Below are positions 1 through 8,169 of a stretch of DNA of 64,000 bases, one piece after another. The position numbers and the translations under genes are program-made. The stretch lies in contig NZ_CP010834.1 of the NCBI RefSeq assembly GCF_001548675.1, positions 1,213,501-1,277,500 on the forward strand, written 5' to 3'. The notes below the pieces were generated by a model. That model did no database searches and was not told where the DNA came from. It saw only the letters and a list, made by a program, of their open reading frames with translations. Source of the DNA: Methanobrevibacter sp. YE315. Its GTDB lineage: Archaea; Methanobacteriota; Methanobacteria; Methanobacteriales; Methanobacteriaceae. The first letter of the stretch is position 1; every line of letters begins with the position of its first letter.

Positions 1-1046
1 AAAATCCCATTAAATGATAATGGGGATGTTTTCATCAAGGTAATGAGAGCCTGATCTTCTCCACCTAAAATTGTTGTGTATCCACTCCAGTAAAATGCGA
101 TAAGTGCACCGATAATCAATGTACCGATTGGAATGATTGCGTTCCATACGGATAATTTAATTCCATCAACAGGTTTTACTTCATCAAATCCTGGTGCTTC
201 AGGAACAATGATTTCTTCATCGTCTTTTCTTTGACGAGCAGCCTGTTCTGCCTTTTTCATTGGACCAAATTCATATAAAGTTAAAGAAGAAATAACAATG
301 AATATTAAAATAAAGATGTTATAGAACCTATATGGAATAGTCTGTAAAAATATTCCAAAACCAGTTACGTTAGTTACTCCAACAGATTTGAAACCGGCAG
401 CAATTAAACTAATTTCTAATCCAATCCAAGTGGATATGATTGCAATACCAGCTACAGGAGCAGCGGTTGCGTCAACTACAAATGCTAATTTTTCTCTGGA
501 TACTTTGAGTTTATCCATAACAGGCCTCATAATAGGACCGACAATTAATGAGTTTGCATAATCGTCAAAGAAAACACATAATCCTAAAATCCAGGTGAAT
601 AACTGAGCTTTTCTAGGAGTATCTGCTCTTTTTGCAAAAGCATCAGCAAGAGCTTTTGCCCCACCCATTTTGGTTACCAATTGGATGATACCTCCAATGA
701 GCAAACATTGAAGAATAATACCTGCATTCCATGGGTCAGCCATACATGCAATTATTTGAGAACCCATTTGTAAAAAAGCATTCACTGCAGTTGAAACAAT
801 GTTTAAATCATTAACACATAACATGAATTCCCCAACAAAAACACCTACAAATAAAGACAGGACCGTTTCTTTGGTAATGAACGCTAAGCCAATAGCAACA
901 AGAGGTGGCAATAGTGTTAAAATACCAAAACGGACAGAATTATCTGAACCTGCTGGTGCCTGGGAGATTAATAATGATAAAACGAATAAGGCTATTATGG
1001 AAATAGCTACAATTAATCCCAATTTCATACTTCTATTCAATTTCAT
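1..1046 (-). CDS. NhaC-type Na+/H+ antiporter, 3' end cut by window
   Basis: The reverse frame is open from an ATG at 1046 to base 1, giving 348 codons without a stop, so the C-terminus lies outside the window. The protein is very hydrophobic with many membrane spans. It contains a charged FFDDYANSL segment and a long cytoplasmic loop rich in Lys, Arg and Glu around residues 250-290. This pattern matches the NhaC/YheL Na+/H+ antiporter family, which exchanges sodium for protons across the cell membrane. In a methanogen this would help balance the sodium gradient made by Mtr. The substrate is assigned only by family. Confidence 0.8.
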   Translation of the reverse strand, partial: MKLNRSMKLGLIVAISIIALFVLSLLISQAPAGSDNSVRFGILTLLPPLVAIGLAFITKETVLSLFVGVFVGEFMLCVNDLNIVSTAVNAFLQMGSQIIACMADPWNAGIILQCLLIGGIIQLVTKMGGAKALADAFAKRADTPRKAQLFTWILGLCVFFDDYANSLIVGPIMRPVMDKLKVSREKLAFVVDATAAPVAGIAIISTWIGLEISLIAAGFKSVGVTNVTGFGIFLQTIPYRFYNIFILIFIVISSLTLYEFGPMKKAEQAARQRKDDEEIIVPEAPGFDEVKPVDGIKLSVWNAIIPIGTLIIGALIAFYWSGYTTILGGEDQALITLMKTSPLSFNGI

Positions 1047-1304
1047 AATCACACCATTTTCCTATACATTTATTAAAAAGATTGATTTAATGTTTATTAA
1101 TCTTATGAAATAATTAATAAGTCAAATCTAAATTTTAGAATATTTTAACTTATTAAGTACACATTTTATTTTGTTTTTAATGATATAAAAATATTTATAA
1201 ATATTTTAATCAATAAACAATGAATTTATTGTCTATTTTAAAAAATAGAAAATTATTCTAAAAAATGATGATATATTAATGCAAATTAATGAAGGAGTTC
1301 AAAA

Positions 1305-2741
1305 TTATAAATTTGATTTAATATTTAAAATAATTTCTGAAATATATTCATCATTTTCAAATTTTTCTAAATAGTTTAAACATCTATCAATAGGATTTAT
1401 TTCCGGATGTTTATAAAAATAGTCTTCAAAATCAGTGTAGTTTACAATATCCATATGATATTTTTCCCAAAAGTGCAGCGGATGACTGTCCAAAAATTCA
1501 TAGCCCTTTTCTGTAATTGAACCATTTAGGAAATACCCGTATTCCTCCAGGCAGTATCTCAGATTGCTCCAGGAGATGTTGTAATTATTTTCAATTGTAA
1601 AGATTGCATAGTCTATTTCGATTTTTTCATTAATCAGCTTTAAGAACTTATACATTATAAATCTGATATCTTCCTCGAAATCGCTTTTGGAAGTGTTGAT
1701 AAATCTGATTAGATTTTCCTGGATTTCATCGATATCATAATCGAGATTAATGCCGCAAAAATGGCAGAACCTGTCGTGACTGTCTATTGGCATGCTGCAA
1801 TATGGGCAAATGTCGTCATGAGACTTAATAGACGGCTCCAAATTACTGTCAAACAGATAAGCCAATCTGATTAAGAGGGATTCGTTTAAAATCATTCCTG
1901 ATTCGTATTCCTCCCTGATTTGTTGCTTAATTTCAAAAGCCTTTTCATAGGTGACATGACCATCATCGATCAGTGACTGGATATATTCGGAAAACTCATC
2001 ATCTCCGCCGATAATCTCCTCAAGGGTGTAGTTCTTTATCGGCAAACGTTCTTCCAAATCCAATATGACCTTCATCAGTTCAACATCGTTATCTGCAAAT
2101 AAGTCCTTAATATTGGAAAAGTAATCATCATTTATGTTTTTTCTTTTTTCAATGCAATCATAATGAATAATATCATGGTTTAAAGGAGAGCTATAGGCAA
2201 TAATTCCCTTATCCAAATCAAGGACATGGAAACTGCAGCACATCTCCAAATCATAAAAGTGAGTTGACAGCTCATCATTGTCATAGTCCGAATTTGACAG
2301 GACATGGCTGCCCGGAACAATGAATTCAATGGCACTTACAACAATATCATCATTGACTCTTTTAGCAAAGCCATAATCGATCAACCTTTCAACAACCAGG
2401 CGTGTTGGCTCCATGATACTGGGTTTGTAGTGGTCCTTCATCGTATTTTCAAGCTCTTTTAAAAAGAGTCCGTTTCCTCTAAACTCCGGAAGCACATAAA
2501 TATTGCTTAAGGCTGCGGTCATGAACTCCCTTGAAAAATCATAAGTGCAGAAGCCTACAACCTGCTTATTGAAGACCAGCTCCTTAAATAGATTGCATTT
2601 GGGATACTTTAAAATGAGACCTTCCTCCTGCATTGAATCAAGAATGTAGCCGTAACTGTCCTTGAGAATCGAAACTACTTCGAAAGTATCTTCACTTAAA
2701 AATGCCTTTTGCGAATTATCATTTTTGAGGATAATATCCAT
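1305..2741 (-). CDS. GNAT-like protein with central zinc ribbon (478 aa)
   Basis: The N-terminal 140 residues resemble a GNAT acetyltransferase. They include a strand running into PEFRGNG at residues 85-91, the usual acetyl-CoA pyrophosphate loop. Two CxxC pairs at residues 312/315 and 326/329 form a zinc ribbon of the DZR type. The remaining 150 residues are acidic and mostly helical, with no family I recognise. The gene stands alone with AT-rich flanks on both sides. A GNAT domain followed by a zinc ribbon and a long C-terminal region is unusual. The substrate is unknown; protein or tRNA acetylation would be guesses. Confidence 0.7.
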   Translation of the reverse strand: MDIILKNDNSQKAFLSEDTFEVVSILKDSYGYILDSMQEEGLILKYPKCNLFKELVFNKQVVGFCTYDFSREFMTAALSNIYVLPEFRGNGLFLKELENTMKDHYKPSIMEPTRLVVERLIDYGFAKRVNDDIVVSAIEFIVPGSHVLSNSDYDNDELSTHFYDLEMCCSFHVLDLDKGIIAYSSPLNHDIIHYDCIEKRKNINDDYFSNIKDLFADNDVELMKVILDLEERLPIKNYTLEEIIGGDDEFSEYIQSLIDDGHVTYEKAFEIKQQIREEYESGMILNESLLIRLAYLFDSNLEPSIKSHDDICPYCSMPIDSHDRFCHFCGINLDYDIDEIQENLIRFINTSKSDFEEDIRFIMYKFLKLINEKIEIDYAIFTIENNYNISWSNLRYCLEEYGYFLNGSITEKGYEFLDSHPLHFWEKYHMDIVNYTDFEDYFYKHPEINPIDRCLNYLEKFENDEYISEIILNIKSNL

Positions 2742-2944
2742 CTACACCATTACTCCATAAAAAGCGATTAATTTAATTAAATCTATATTAAACTTCCCTA
2801 TATTTAAATTATTCTATTGTGAATTTAGTTTTAACTAAAAAAAATAAATAAACTTTAGTAATACCAAAATAAATAAATATTAATGTTGAAACTCCAAAAT
2901 TTTAAATGAAAAATTAAAATAATACTTATGAAAAAAATATAAAC

Positions 2945-3889
2945 ATGAACATTTTACTTATAGGGGCAGGCGGAGTTGGATTAGGAATAGCAAGTTCAGT
3001 AATTTCACAGGGAGCAGAAGTATCGATTTATGCAACCGGTGAAACTGCAAAAGCCATTAAAAAGAATGGAATCAGAAGAACAGGACTATTTACACATTAT
3101 TCATTCGAAAATGTCCCGGTTTTTGAAAGTTATGCTGACATTCCAAAAGATTACTTTGACTATATATTCATTGCAAGCAAAACAACGGCAAATGCGGAAA
3201 TTGCCAAAAATCTAAATGAAAACAGATTAATTTTCAAACAAGACACAAAGATAATCATTTTCCAGAATGGATTTGGAAACGATGACTACTATCTGAAATA
3301 TTTCCCAAAAGAACAGGTATTCGTTGCACGGGTAATCACAGGTTTTACAAGACCTGAAAGACATATCAGTGAAGTTACAGTATATACAGAACCTATTTTG
3401 CTTGGATCACTTCAAAAGGAAGACCCTGAACAACTGACCGAAATAGCTGAAATGATTACCGCATCCGGAATAAACTGTGAAGTCACAGATGAGATTGATA
3501 AATACCTATGGGCAAAAATGCTTTACAACTGTTCATTAAATCCCCTTGGGGCAATTCTGGACGTCACATATGGAAAGCTCACCGAAAATGACTACACAAT
3601 CGAAATCATGAACCGGATTATCGATGAGATATTTGATGTCATTAAGGCATCCGGATATGAAACATTATGGGACAGTCCGGATGATTACAGGAAGTTATTC
3701 TATTCAAAACTGGTTCCAGATACTTATAATCATTATTCATCAACCCATCAGGATATTCAAAGGAAAATAAAAACAGAAATCGATTCCCTAAATGGCAAAG
3801 TTATTGAGCTTGGCGAGAAAAACAGTATTGATGTGAGTACAAACAAAATAATCTATAACCTAATAAAAGCTATTGAAAATGAATTCTAA
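2945..3889 (+). CDS. Ketopantoate reductase family protein (ApbA/PanE-like)
   Basis: The N-terminus has a Rossmann nucleotide site, GAGGVG at residues 7-12. The length of 314 residues is typical of the ApbA/PanE 2-dehydropantoate 2-reductase family, which reduces ketopantoate to pantoate with NADPH for CoA synthesis. A catalytic-type lysine occurs in the conserved LWAKMLYN segment, followed by an asparagine-rich helix typical of the C-terminal domain. Pantoate kinase is encoded elsewhere in the window at 19152-19994, so a CoA role is plausible. The family also contains other 2-oxoacid reductases, so the substrate is inferred. Confidence 0.75.
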   Translation: MNILLIGAGGVGLGIASSVISQGAEVSIYATGETAKAIKKNGIRRTGLFTHYSFENVPVFESYADIPKDYFDYIFIASKTTANAEIAKNLNENRLIFKQDTKIIIFQNGFGNDDYYLKYFPKEQVFVARVITGFTRPERHISEVTVYTEPILLGSLQKEDPEQLTEIAEMITASGINCEVTDEIDKYLWAKMLYNCSLNPLGAILDVTYGKLTENDYTIEIMNRIIDEIFDVIKASGYETLWDSPDDYRKLFYSKLVPDTYNHYSSTHQDIQRKIKTEIDSLNGKVIELGEKNSIDVSTNKIIYNLIKAIENEF

Positions 3890-3927
3890 TTACCTTAAAC
3901 TATATATATGTAAAAATCAAATATAGT

Positions 3928-3971
3928 ATTGTTCATATTGTTATATACTATTTTTTTATAATATGAACAAT
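3928..3971. repeat. 12-bp perfect inverted repeat upstream of the SseB-like genes
   Basis: The arms attgttcatatt (3928-3939) and aatatgaacaat (3960-3971) are exact reverse complements around a 20-base T-rich spacer containing ttatatac. The repeat lies 38 bp after the ketopantoate-reductase-like stop and 115 bp before the first SseB-like start. It could be an operator overlapping a promoter, or a transcript hairpin. Confidence 0.6.
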
Positions 3972-4086
3972 GGTGATGGTTGAAATGAGCATTCGTTTGT
4001 ATTCCTTTAGTGGTGTTTAGGAAGAGAATGTTCATTTGTTTTTAAAAAAGAACTTTTTTTAATGATTATCGAATTACGGTGAAACT

Positions 4087-4575
4087 ATGAGTGAACTTAA
4101 ACAATTAATAGAAAAATTTATAGAACTTGACGATGACTTAAATGAAAAAATCGAAGCTGCTTTAGGCGATTCAGAAGAGCTCGATGATTCCTTTGAAGAA
4201 GAAAACAAAGAACAGATCGAAGAAATCGGTGAAATCTATCATGAAATCGAACACATGGTATTCAACGAGGAATTCATCATCGTATCCAATGCAAACAGTG
4301 AAGAAAAGGAAATCGTTGCATTGATTATCAGCGAAGAAGAGGATGATGCAGAAGAGTTTGTAATTCCAGTTTTCACAGATGAGGAAGAAGCTAAAAATGC
4401 TATTGAAATCTTTAAAGAACAATTCGAAGAAAATGAATTCGTATGCGATACAAAAATCGGCAGTGAGATTGTTGCTGATTATTCAGAAGATGAAGAATTC
4501 ATTGGACTTGCCATTAATGCACCTCAATGGGACTTTGTAATTGGTAGCGAAGATGTTCATGATTGCTGTGAATGA
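4087..4575 (+). CDS. SseB-like acidic protein 1
   Basis: This 162-residue protein is strongly acidic. Its C-terminal half carries the pattern FVIPVFTDEEEA followed by GLAINAPQ, which matches the SseB N-terminal domain signature (a VPVFT strand, then a GxxxNP-like turn). The N-terminal half is Glu-rich and helical and is not shared with the neighbours. It is the first of three genes in one run; its TGA overlaps the ATG of the next gene. Two more paralogues follow directly and a fourth lies at 6790. SseB-domain proteins have no settled general function, so none is assigned. Confidence 0.75.
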   Translation: MSELKQLIEKFIELDDDLNEKIEAALGDSEELDDSFEEENKEQIEEIGEIYHEIEHMVFNEEFIIVSNANSEEKEIVALIISEEEDDAEEFVIPVFTDEEEAKNAIEIFKEQFEENEFVCDTKIGSEIVADYSEDEEFIGLAINAPQWDFVIGSEDVHDCCE

Positions 4576-5021
4576 AAATGAACCCTAAAGATTACGAAGA
4601 TTATCAAAAAAATAATGTAAAGGCTTCCAAAAGCCAAATGAAAGAATACATTCAGGTATATGCGGATATGGTCAAAAAGCTCAAAAGCGAAGATGCAATC
4701 GAGCTTGAAAGCGTAAAGAACAATATTCTAAATACATATCCTGAAGAAATCTATTTTACAATGGTTGATGAGCTTGATAGGCCTGTTAAATTAACATTGA
4801 CCGAATCAAGCAAGGAATACATCATTCCAGTCTTTACAGACATAAGGGAATATGCGGTTGGAAGCGCCAAAATATCCAAATTATTCCTGGACAAACTGGA
4901 GATGAAAGCCTTAACCTCTGAAGACATCTCAAAAATAGCTGAAGAGGATGAATATTTCCAGGGTTTTGTGATAAATCCTCACTCACAGAACTTCAATATG
5001 GACAGAAACGGGAGCTTTTAA
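4572..5021 (+). CDS. SseB-like protein 2
   Basis: This 149-residue protein contains YIIPVFTDIREYAVG followed by GFVINPHSQN, the same strand-turn signature seen in its neighbours and in SseB N-terminal domains. The ATG overlaps the stop of the upstream gene by four bases (ATGA), so the two are probably translationally coupled. The N-terminal 70 residues are Lys/Glu-rich helix. Function unknown. Confidence 0.75.
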   Translation: MKMNPKDYEDYQKNNVKASKSQMKEYIQVYADMVKKLKSEDAIELESVKNNILNTYPEEIYFTMVDELDRPVKLTLTESSKEYIIPVFTDIREYAVGSAKISKLFLDKLEMKALTSEDISKIAEEDEYFQGFVINPHSQNFNMDRNGSF

Positions 5022-5300
5022 ATGAAATTCATATGCCCAACAATTGGTGAAGGTCATGAAAGGGACTTTCTTGTATGCGGTAGCCTTGAGGATTTCAGGA
5101 TAATTGTCTTTTCCAACTTGGATGAATATGAAAAAGGCTTTGAATACTTGGAACTGACCGATTACAAGCCTTGTGAAGTATCCTGTGAATTGTTCAGGGC
5201 ACTTGCAAAAAATGACGAAGCCTTTTCAGGAATTGTTTTGGATATCCATTCACAAAACAGATTTATTTCAAAAAAAGAGTTATTAGAAGAATTATTCTGA
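5022..5300 (+). CDS. Short SseB-like protein 3
   Basis: The start codon directly abuts the stop of the previous gene. At 92 residues it is essentially the SseB core alone: FRIIVFSNLDEYEKG, then GIVLDIHSQN, parallel to the second paralogue's HSQN turn. The helical N-terminal extension of the other copies is missing. It ends nine bases into a convergent small gene. Function unknown. Confidence 0.65.
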   Translation: MKFICPTIGEGHERDFLVCGSLEDFRIIVFSNLDEYEKGFEYLELTDYKPCEVSCELFRALAKNDEAFSGIVLDIHSQNRFISKKELLEELF

Positions 5301-5567
5301 TTCTTCAATTTCTTCTTCTACAATATCCTTATTGTAGTATTTGTATCTATAAGACATTTTAAATCCGCTCATGACCTCACGTTTAGGTCTTTTTTTACGT
5401 TTTATTTGAGGTCCGTTCATGGTTTTAAACTTGTCTTGATGATGTTTAACAAGATTTTTATTTTCACGATAATATTGGGAGTTTCGATGACGTTTATGTG
5501 GCGAATGATACATTCTTTTCCTAAGTAAACGTCTTCCGCTTGTCACTAGCCTTATCACAAAAATCAC
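5292..5567 (-). CDS. Small basic protein, unknown
   Basis: An ORF of 91 codons starts with GTG at 5567, inside the GTGA overlap with the stop of the upstream gene, which suggests coupling. The first 70 residues are rich in Arg, Lys, His and Tyr, and the last 12 are acidic. A nucleic-acid-binding role is possible from composition alone. No family recognised. The 3' end overlaps the convergent SseB-like gene by nine bases. Confidence 0.5.
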   Translation of the reverse strand: MIFVIRLVTSGRRLLRKRMYHSPHKRHRNSQYYRENKNLVKHHQDKFKTMNGPQIKRKKRPKREVMSGFKMSYRYKYYNKDIVEEEIEESE

Positions 5568-5764
5568 TTATTTCTGTTTCTGTTTAAATTTTTTGTAGCA
5601 GATTTATCTAAAGTAGCTTGAATTTCATCAATTCTTTCAACAACCACTTTAATAGCTTGTTCACCTTGACGAGTAGGGTTGATACCTTGTTCAACAAGTA
5701 ATGCATCTCTAATATCCCTTAATCTATCAATTGAATCAATTTTCATTATTGTACTGTAAAACAT
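5564..5764 (-). CDS. Small conserved-looking protein, unknown
   Basis: A 66-residue ORF preceded by a good GGAGG Shine-Dalgarno sequence nine bases before the ATG at 5764, which supports this start over the internal ATG at 5746. The protein is mostly helical and ends with a basic NRNRNK tail. It overlaps the next small gene by four bases, forming a two-gene operon divergent from msrAB. No family recognised. Confidence 0.6.
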   Translation of the reverse strand: MFYSTIMKIDSIDRLRDIRDALLVEQGINPTRQGEQAIKVVVERIDEIQATLDKSATKNLNRNRNK

Positions 5765-5875
5765 TAGGTAATTCCTCCAATTATAAAATATGAACTTAAT
5801 AATAAAAAAGTTTTATGTATAATAGGTTTCAAGATAGAATCAAACTTTAAATAGTAAAAAATAATACTAATAATT

Positions 5876-6784
5876 ATGTTTAAAATTCAAAAAGTAATCT
5901 ATTTGGCCGGAGGGTGCTTTTGGGGAGTTGAAGCATTCATTTCAAGATTGAAAGGAGTAAATCAGACTGAAGTCGGATATGCTAACGGCCTTGACCTTGC
6001 GCCGACATATGAAAAGGTATGCACCGGAAAAACAGGACATGCAGAAACCGTAAAGGTAACCTACAATCCGGAGATAATATCACTTGAAGATATTCTGGAA
6101 AGCTTTTTCAAGATTATTGATCCATTTAGCAAAAACCGACAGGGAAACGATATTGGAACACAATACAGGACTGGTATCTACTGGCAGGAAGAATCCCAAA
6201 AGAGCATCGTCCTGAACTTTCTAAAACAAAAGCAGAGGGAATCTGAAAAAAACATTGTTGTCGAAGCACGTGCAATAGGCAGCTTTTACCCGGCAGAAAG
6301 CTATCACCAGAAATATCTGGAAAGAAATCCAGAGGGCTATTGCCATGTTGATTTAAATTTAATAGACGATAAAGAATTCGACCATTTGACCCCTGAAGAG
6401 TATAAAATAACACAGCTTTCTATGACAGAAGCACCATTTAGCGGCAAGTACGATGACTTTTTTGAAGAGGGTGTATATGTGGATGCCGTAAACGGTGAAG
6501 TTTTATTCTCATCTGATGACAAATACGATTCAGGATGCGGCTGGCCGGCATTTAAAAAACCCATTTCAGATGACAAGATCATAAGGCACAGGGACTTTTC
6601 ACATGAAACAACAAGAATAGAAGTCAGAAGCGCAAAGGCAAATTCACATCTTGGCCATCTCTTCCACGATGGACCAGGAGGGTCTGCAAGATACTGCATT
6701 AACTCAGCGGCACTGAAATTCATACCGAAAGATGAAGTCGATGAGTATCTAAAAAAATTAAATAACAATAAAAACCAAAGATAG
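5876..6784 (+). CDS. msrAB: Fused peptide methionine sulfoxide reductase MsrA-MsrB
   Basis: Residues 1 to about 160 are MsrA, with catalytic Cys14 in GGCFWG and a GTQYRTGIY motif. Residues 180-302 are MsrB, with [18 protein letters not shown] and catalytic Cys274 in RYCINS. MsrA reduces the S and MsrB the R epimer of methionine sulfoxide, so one protein repairs both. The MsrB half lacks the paired CxxC zinc motifs of the zinc-binding subtype. An SseB-like gene starts six bases after the stop codon, implying co-transcription. In a strict anaerobe this is an oxidative-damage repair enzyme. Confidence 0.95.
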   Translation: MFKIQKVIYLAGGCFWGVEAFISRLKGVNQTEVGYANGLDLAPTYEKVCTGKTGHAETVKVTYNPEIISLEDILESFFKIIDPFSKNRQGNDIGTQYRTGIYWQEESQKSIVLNFLKQKQRESEKNIVVEARAIGSFYPAESYHQKYLERNPEGYCHVDLNLIDDKEFDHLTPEEYKITQLSMTEAPFSGKYDDFFEEGVYVDAVNGEVLFSSDDKYDSGCGWPAFKKPISDDKIIRHRDFSHETTRIEVRSAKANSHLGHLFHDGPGGSARYCINSAALKFIPKDEVDEYLKKLNNNKNQR

Positions 6785-6789
6785 ATACA

Positions 6790-7185
6790 ATGAAAATTGA
6801 AGAAGTAAAACACCCTGAGCTAAAAAACAATATCAACATGATATACATGCATGGTGAAAACCAGAATAATGAAGCTATTGAGAAAACCGAAAATGAAATA
6901 AAAGAATATATCAAAGATAAGGAATTCATAATCTCAATAGAAGATTCAAAGCCAGTCAAAATACCATATGCAAATGACGGAGAATATCTGGTCCCTATTT
7001 TTACAGATGCCCAAGAATATGAAATAGGAATGCAGTATTTCTCATTCAATGTAATGGATGAAAACAAAGAGTATATAATAGAAAAATTAGATTACTTTAA
7101 AAAATTAAAAGAAGATCCTAATTTCTTAGGATACATCGTTAACATAGCCCGAGTAAGCTATATCATAAATATTAGTCTTTTATGA
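6790..7185 (+). CDS. SseB-like protein 4, downstream of msrAB
   Basis: A 131-residue protein with YLVPIFTDAQEYEIG followed by GYIVNIARV, matching the three SseB-like proteins at 4087-5300. It lies six bases after msrAB in the same direction and is probably in the same transcript. The final 14 bases overlap the convergent Mrp gene. Function unknown; the msrAB linkage is the only functional hint. Confidence 0.7.
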   Translation: MKIEEVKHPELKNNINMIYMHGENQNNEAIEKTENEIKEYIKDKEFIISIEDSKPVKIPYANDGEYLVPIFTDAQEYEIGMQYFSFNVMDENKEYIIEKLDYFKKLKEDPNFLGYIVNIARVSYIINISLL

Positions 7186-8149
7186 AATTTTCCTGAATAT
7201 CCTTTACGATTTCAACAAATCTTTTTGAAACCTCATCATCAGGGTCAATTGTAGCAATGACACCATCCTTATTAGGTGAATTGGAAACATTTTCTTCAAT
7301 CGGCAAATCACCAAGATAAGTGATTTCCATTTCTTCGGCAAATGCCTCACCATTTCCTTTTCCAAAAATATGGAGCTTTTCATCACAATGTGGACAGATG
7401 TAATATGCCATGTTTTCAACCAAACCAATTTGAGAGATATTCATCATTTCAACCATTTTTACGCATTTCAAAACATCTTCCTGTGATACTACATTTGGTG
7501 TGGTGACCATAATGACTGCATCAGCATCAGGAATGGTTTGAAGAACTGTCAATGGTTCATCTCCTGTTCCAGGAGGATTGTCTATGATTAGATAATCAAG
7601 CTGTCCCCAGTATACATCGGAAATCAATTGTTTGATTGCACCGGTTTTTTGAGGTCCTCTCCAAATGATTGGAGTGTCTATGCTTTCCAAAAGGAATGCC
7701 ATGGACATCACTTTCAGACCACTTGGCAATACAACCGGAAACATTGAATTCTTGTATTCCTCTTTGACTGATTCTATGTAAGCTAACTTTTCCTCATCGT
7801 TTTCAAAGGTTTTTTGAGCTAAACCGGCTTCAGTAATCTCTTTAAATGCTTCAAACTGAACTTCACCAAATGCCTCGCCATATAAATCCAAACCTAACAT
7901 TTTAGGAATGTTCGGTCCGTGAATATCCGCATCTAAAATACCGGTTTTATAACCTAACTTCTGTAAGGTTTCAGCAATGTTGGCTGCAACAGTGGATTTT
8001 CCAACCCCACCTTTTCCACTCATTACAACGATTTTATGTTTGATTTGACCAAGATTTTTTGCCAATCTTATTTCTTGCTCAATCATCTGTCTTTGTTGTT
8101 CAGGTGTCATTTGGCCTCCGTGGCCATGACCATGTCCGTGCTCTGCCAT
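7172..8149 (-). CDS. Mrp/ApbC-type Fe-S cluster carrier ATPase
   Basis: A deviant Walker A motif of the MinD/Mrp type, GKGGVGKST, lies near residues 45-53. DADIHGPNIP and IDNPPGTGDE match the Mrp/Nbp35 family, and a CPHC pair lies around residue 250. The protein is expected to dimerise, bind a bridging 4Fe-4S cluster through the CxxC cysteines and transfer it to apo-proteins. The N-terminus is His/Gly-rich (four HG pairs), which could bind metal. It follows the flavoprotein gene by 20 bases in the same direction. Confidence 0.92.
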   Translation of the reverse strand: MAEHGHGHGHGGQMTPEQQRQMIEQEIRLAKNLGQIKHKIVVMSGKGGVGKSTVAANIAETLQKLGYKTGILDADIHGPNIPKMLGLDLYGEAFGEVQFEAFKEITEAGLAQKTFENDEEKLAYIESVKEEYKNSMFPVVLPSGLKVMSMAFLLESIDTPIIWRGPQKTGAIKQLISDVYWGQLDYLIIDNPPGTGDEPLTVLQTIPDADAVIMVTTPNVVSQEDVLKCVKMVEMMNISQIGLVENMAYYICPHCDEKLHIFGKGNGEAFAEEMEITYLGDLPIEENVSNSPNKDGVIATIDPDDEVSKRFVEIVKDIQENFIKD

Positions 8150-8169
8150 TTTATCATCTCCCTAATAAT

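Noticed and set aside
799-1113. Forward ORF of 104 codons over the antiporter start
   Set aside because: It lies opposite the antiporter coding frame, has shadow-like composition and no ribosome site.
3984-4019. Eleven-codon ORF (MSIRLYSFSGV) after the inverted repeat
   Set aside because: Too short to support; I see no run of regulatory codons and no attenuator structure downstream.
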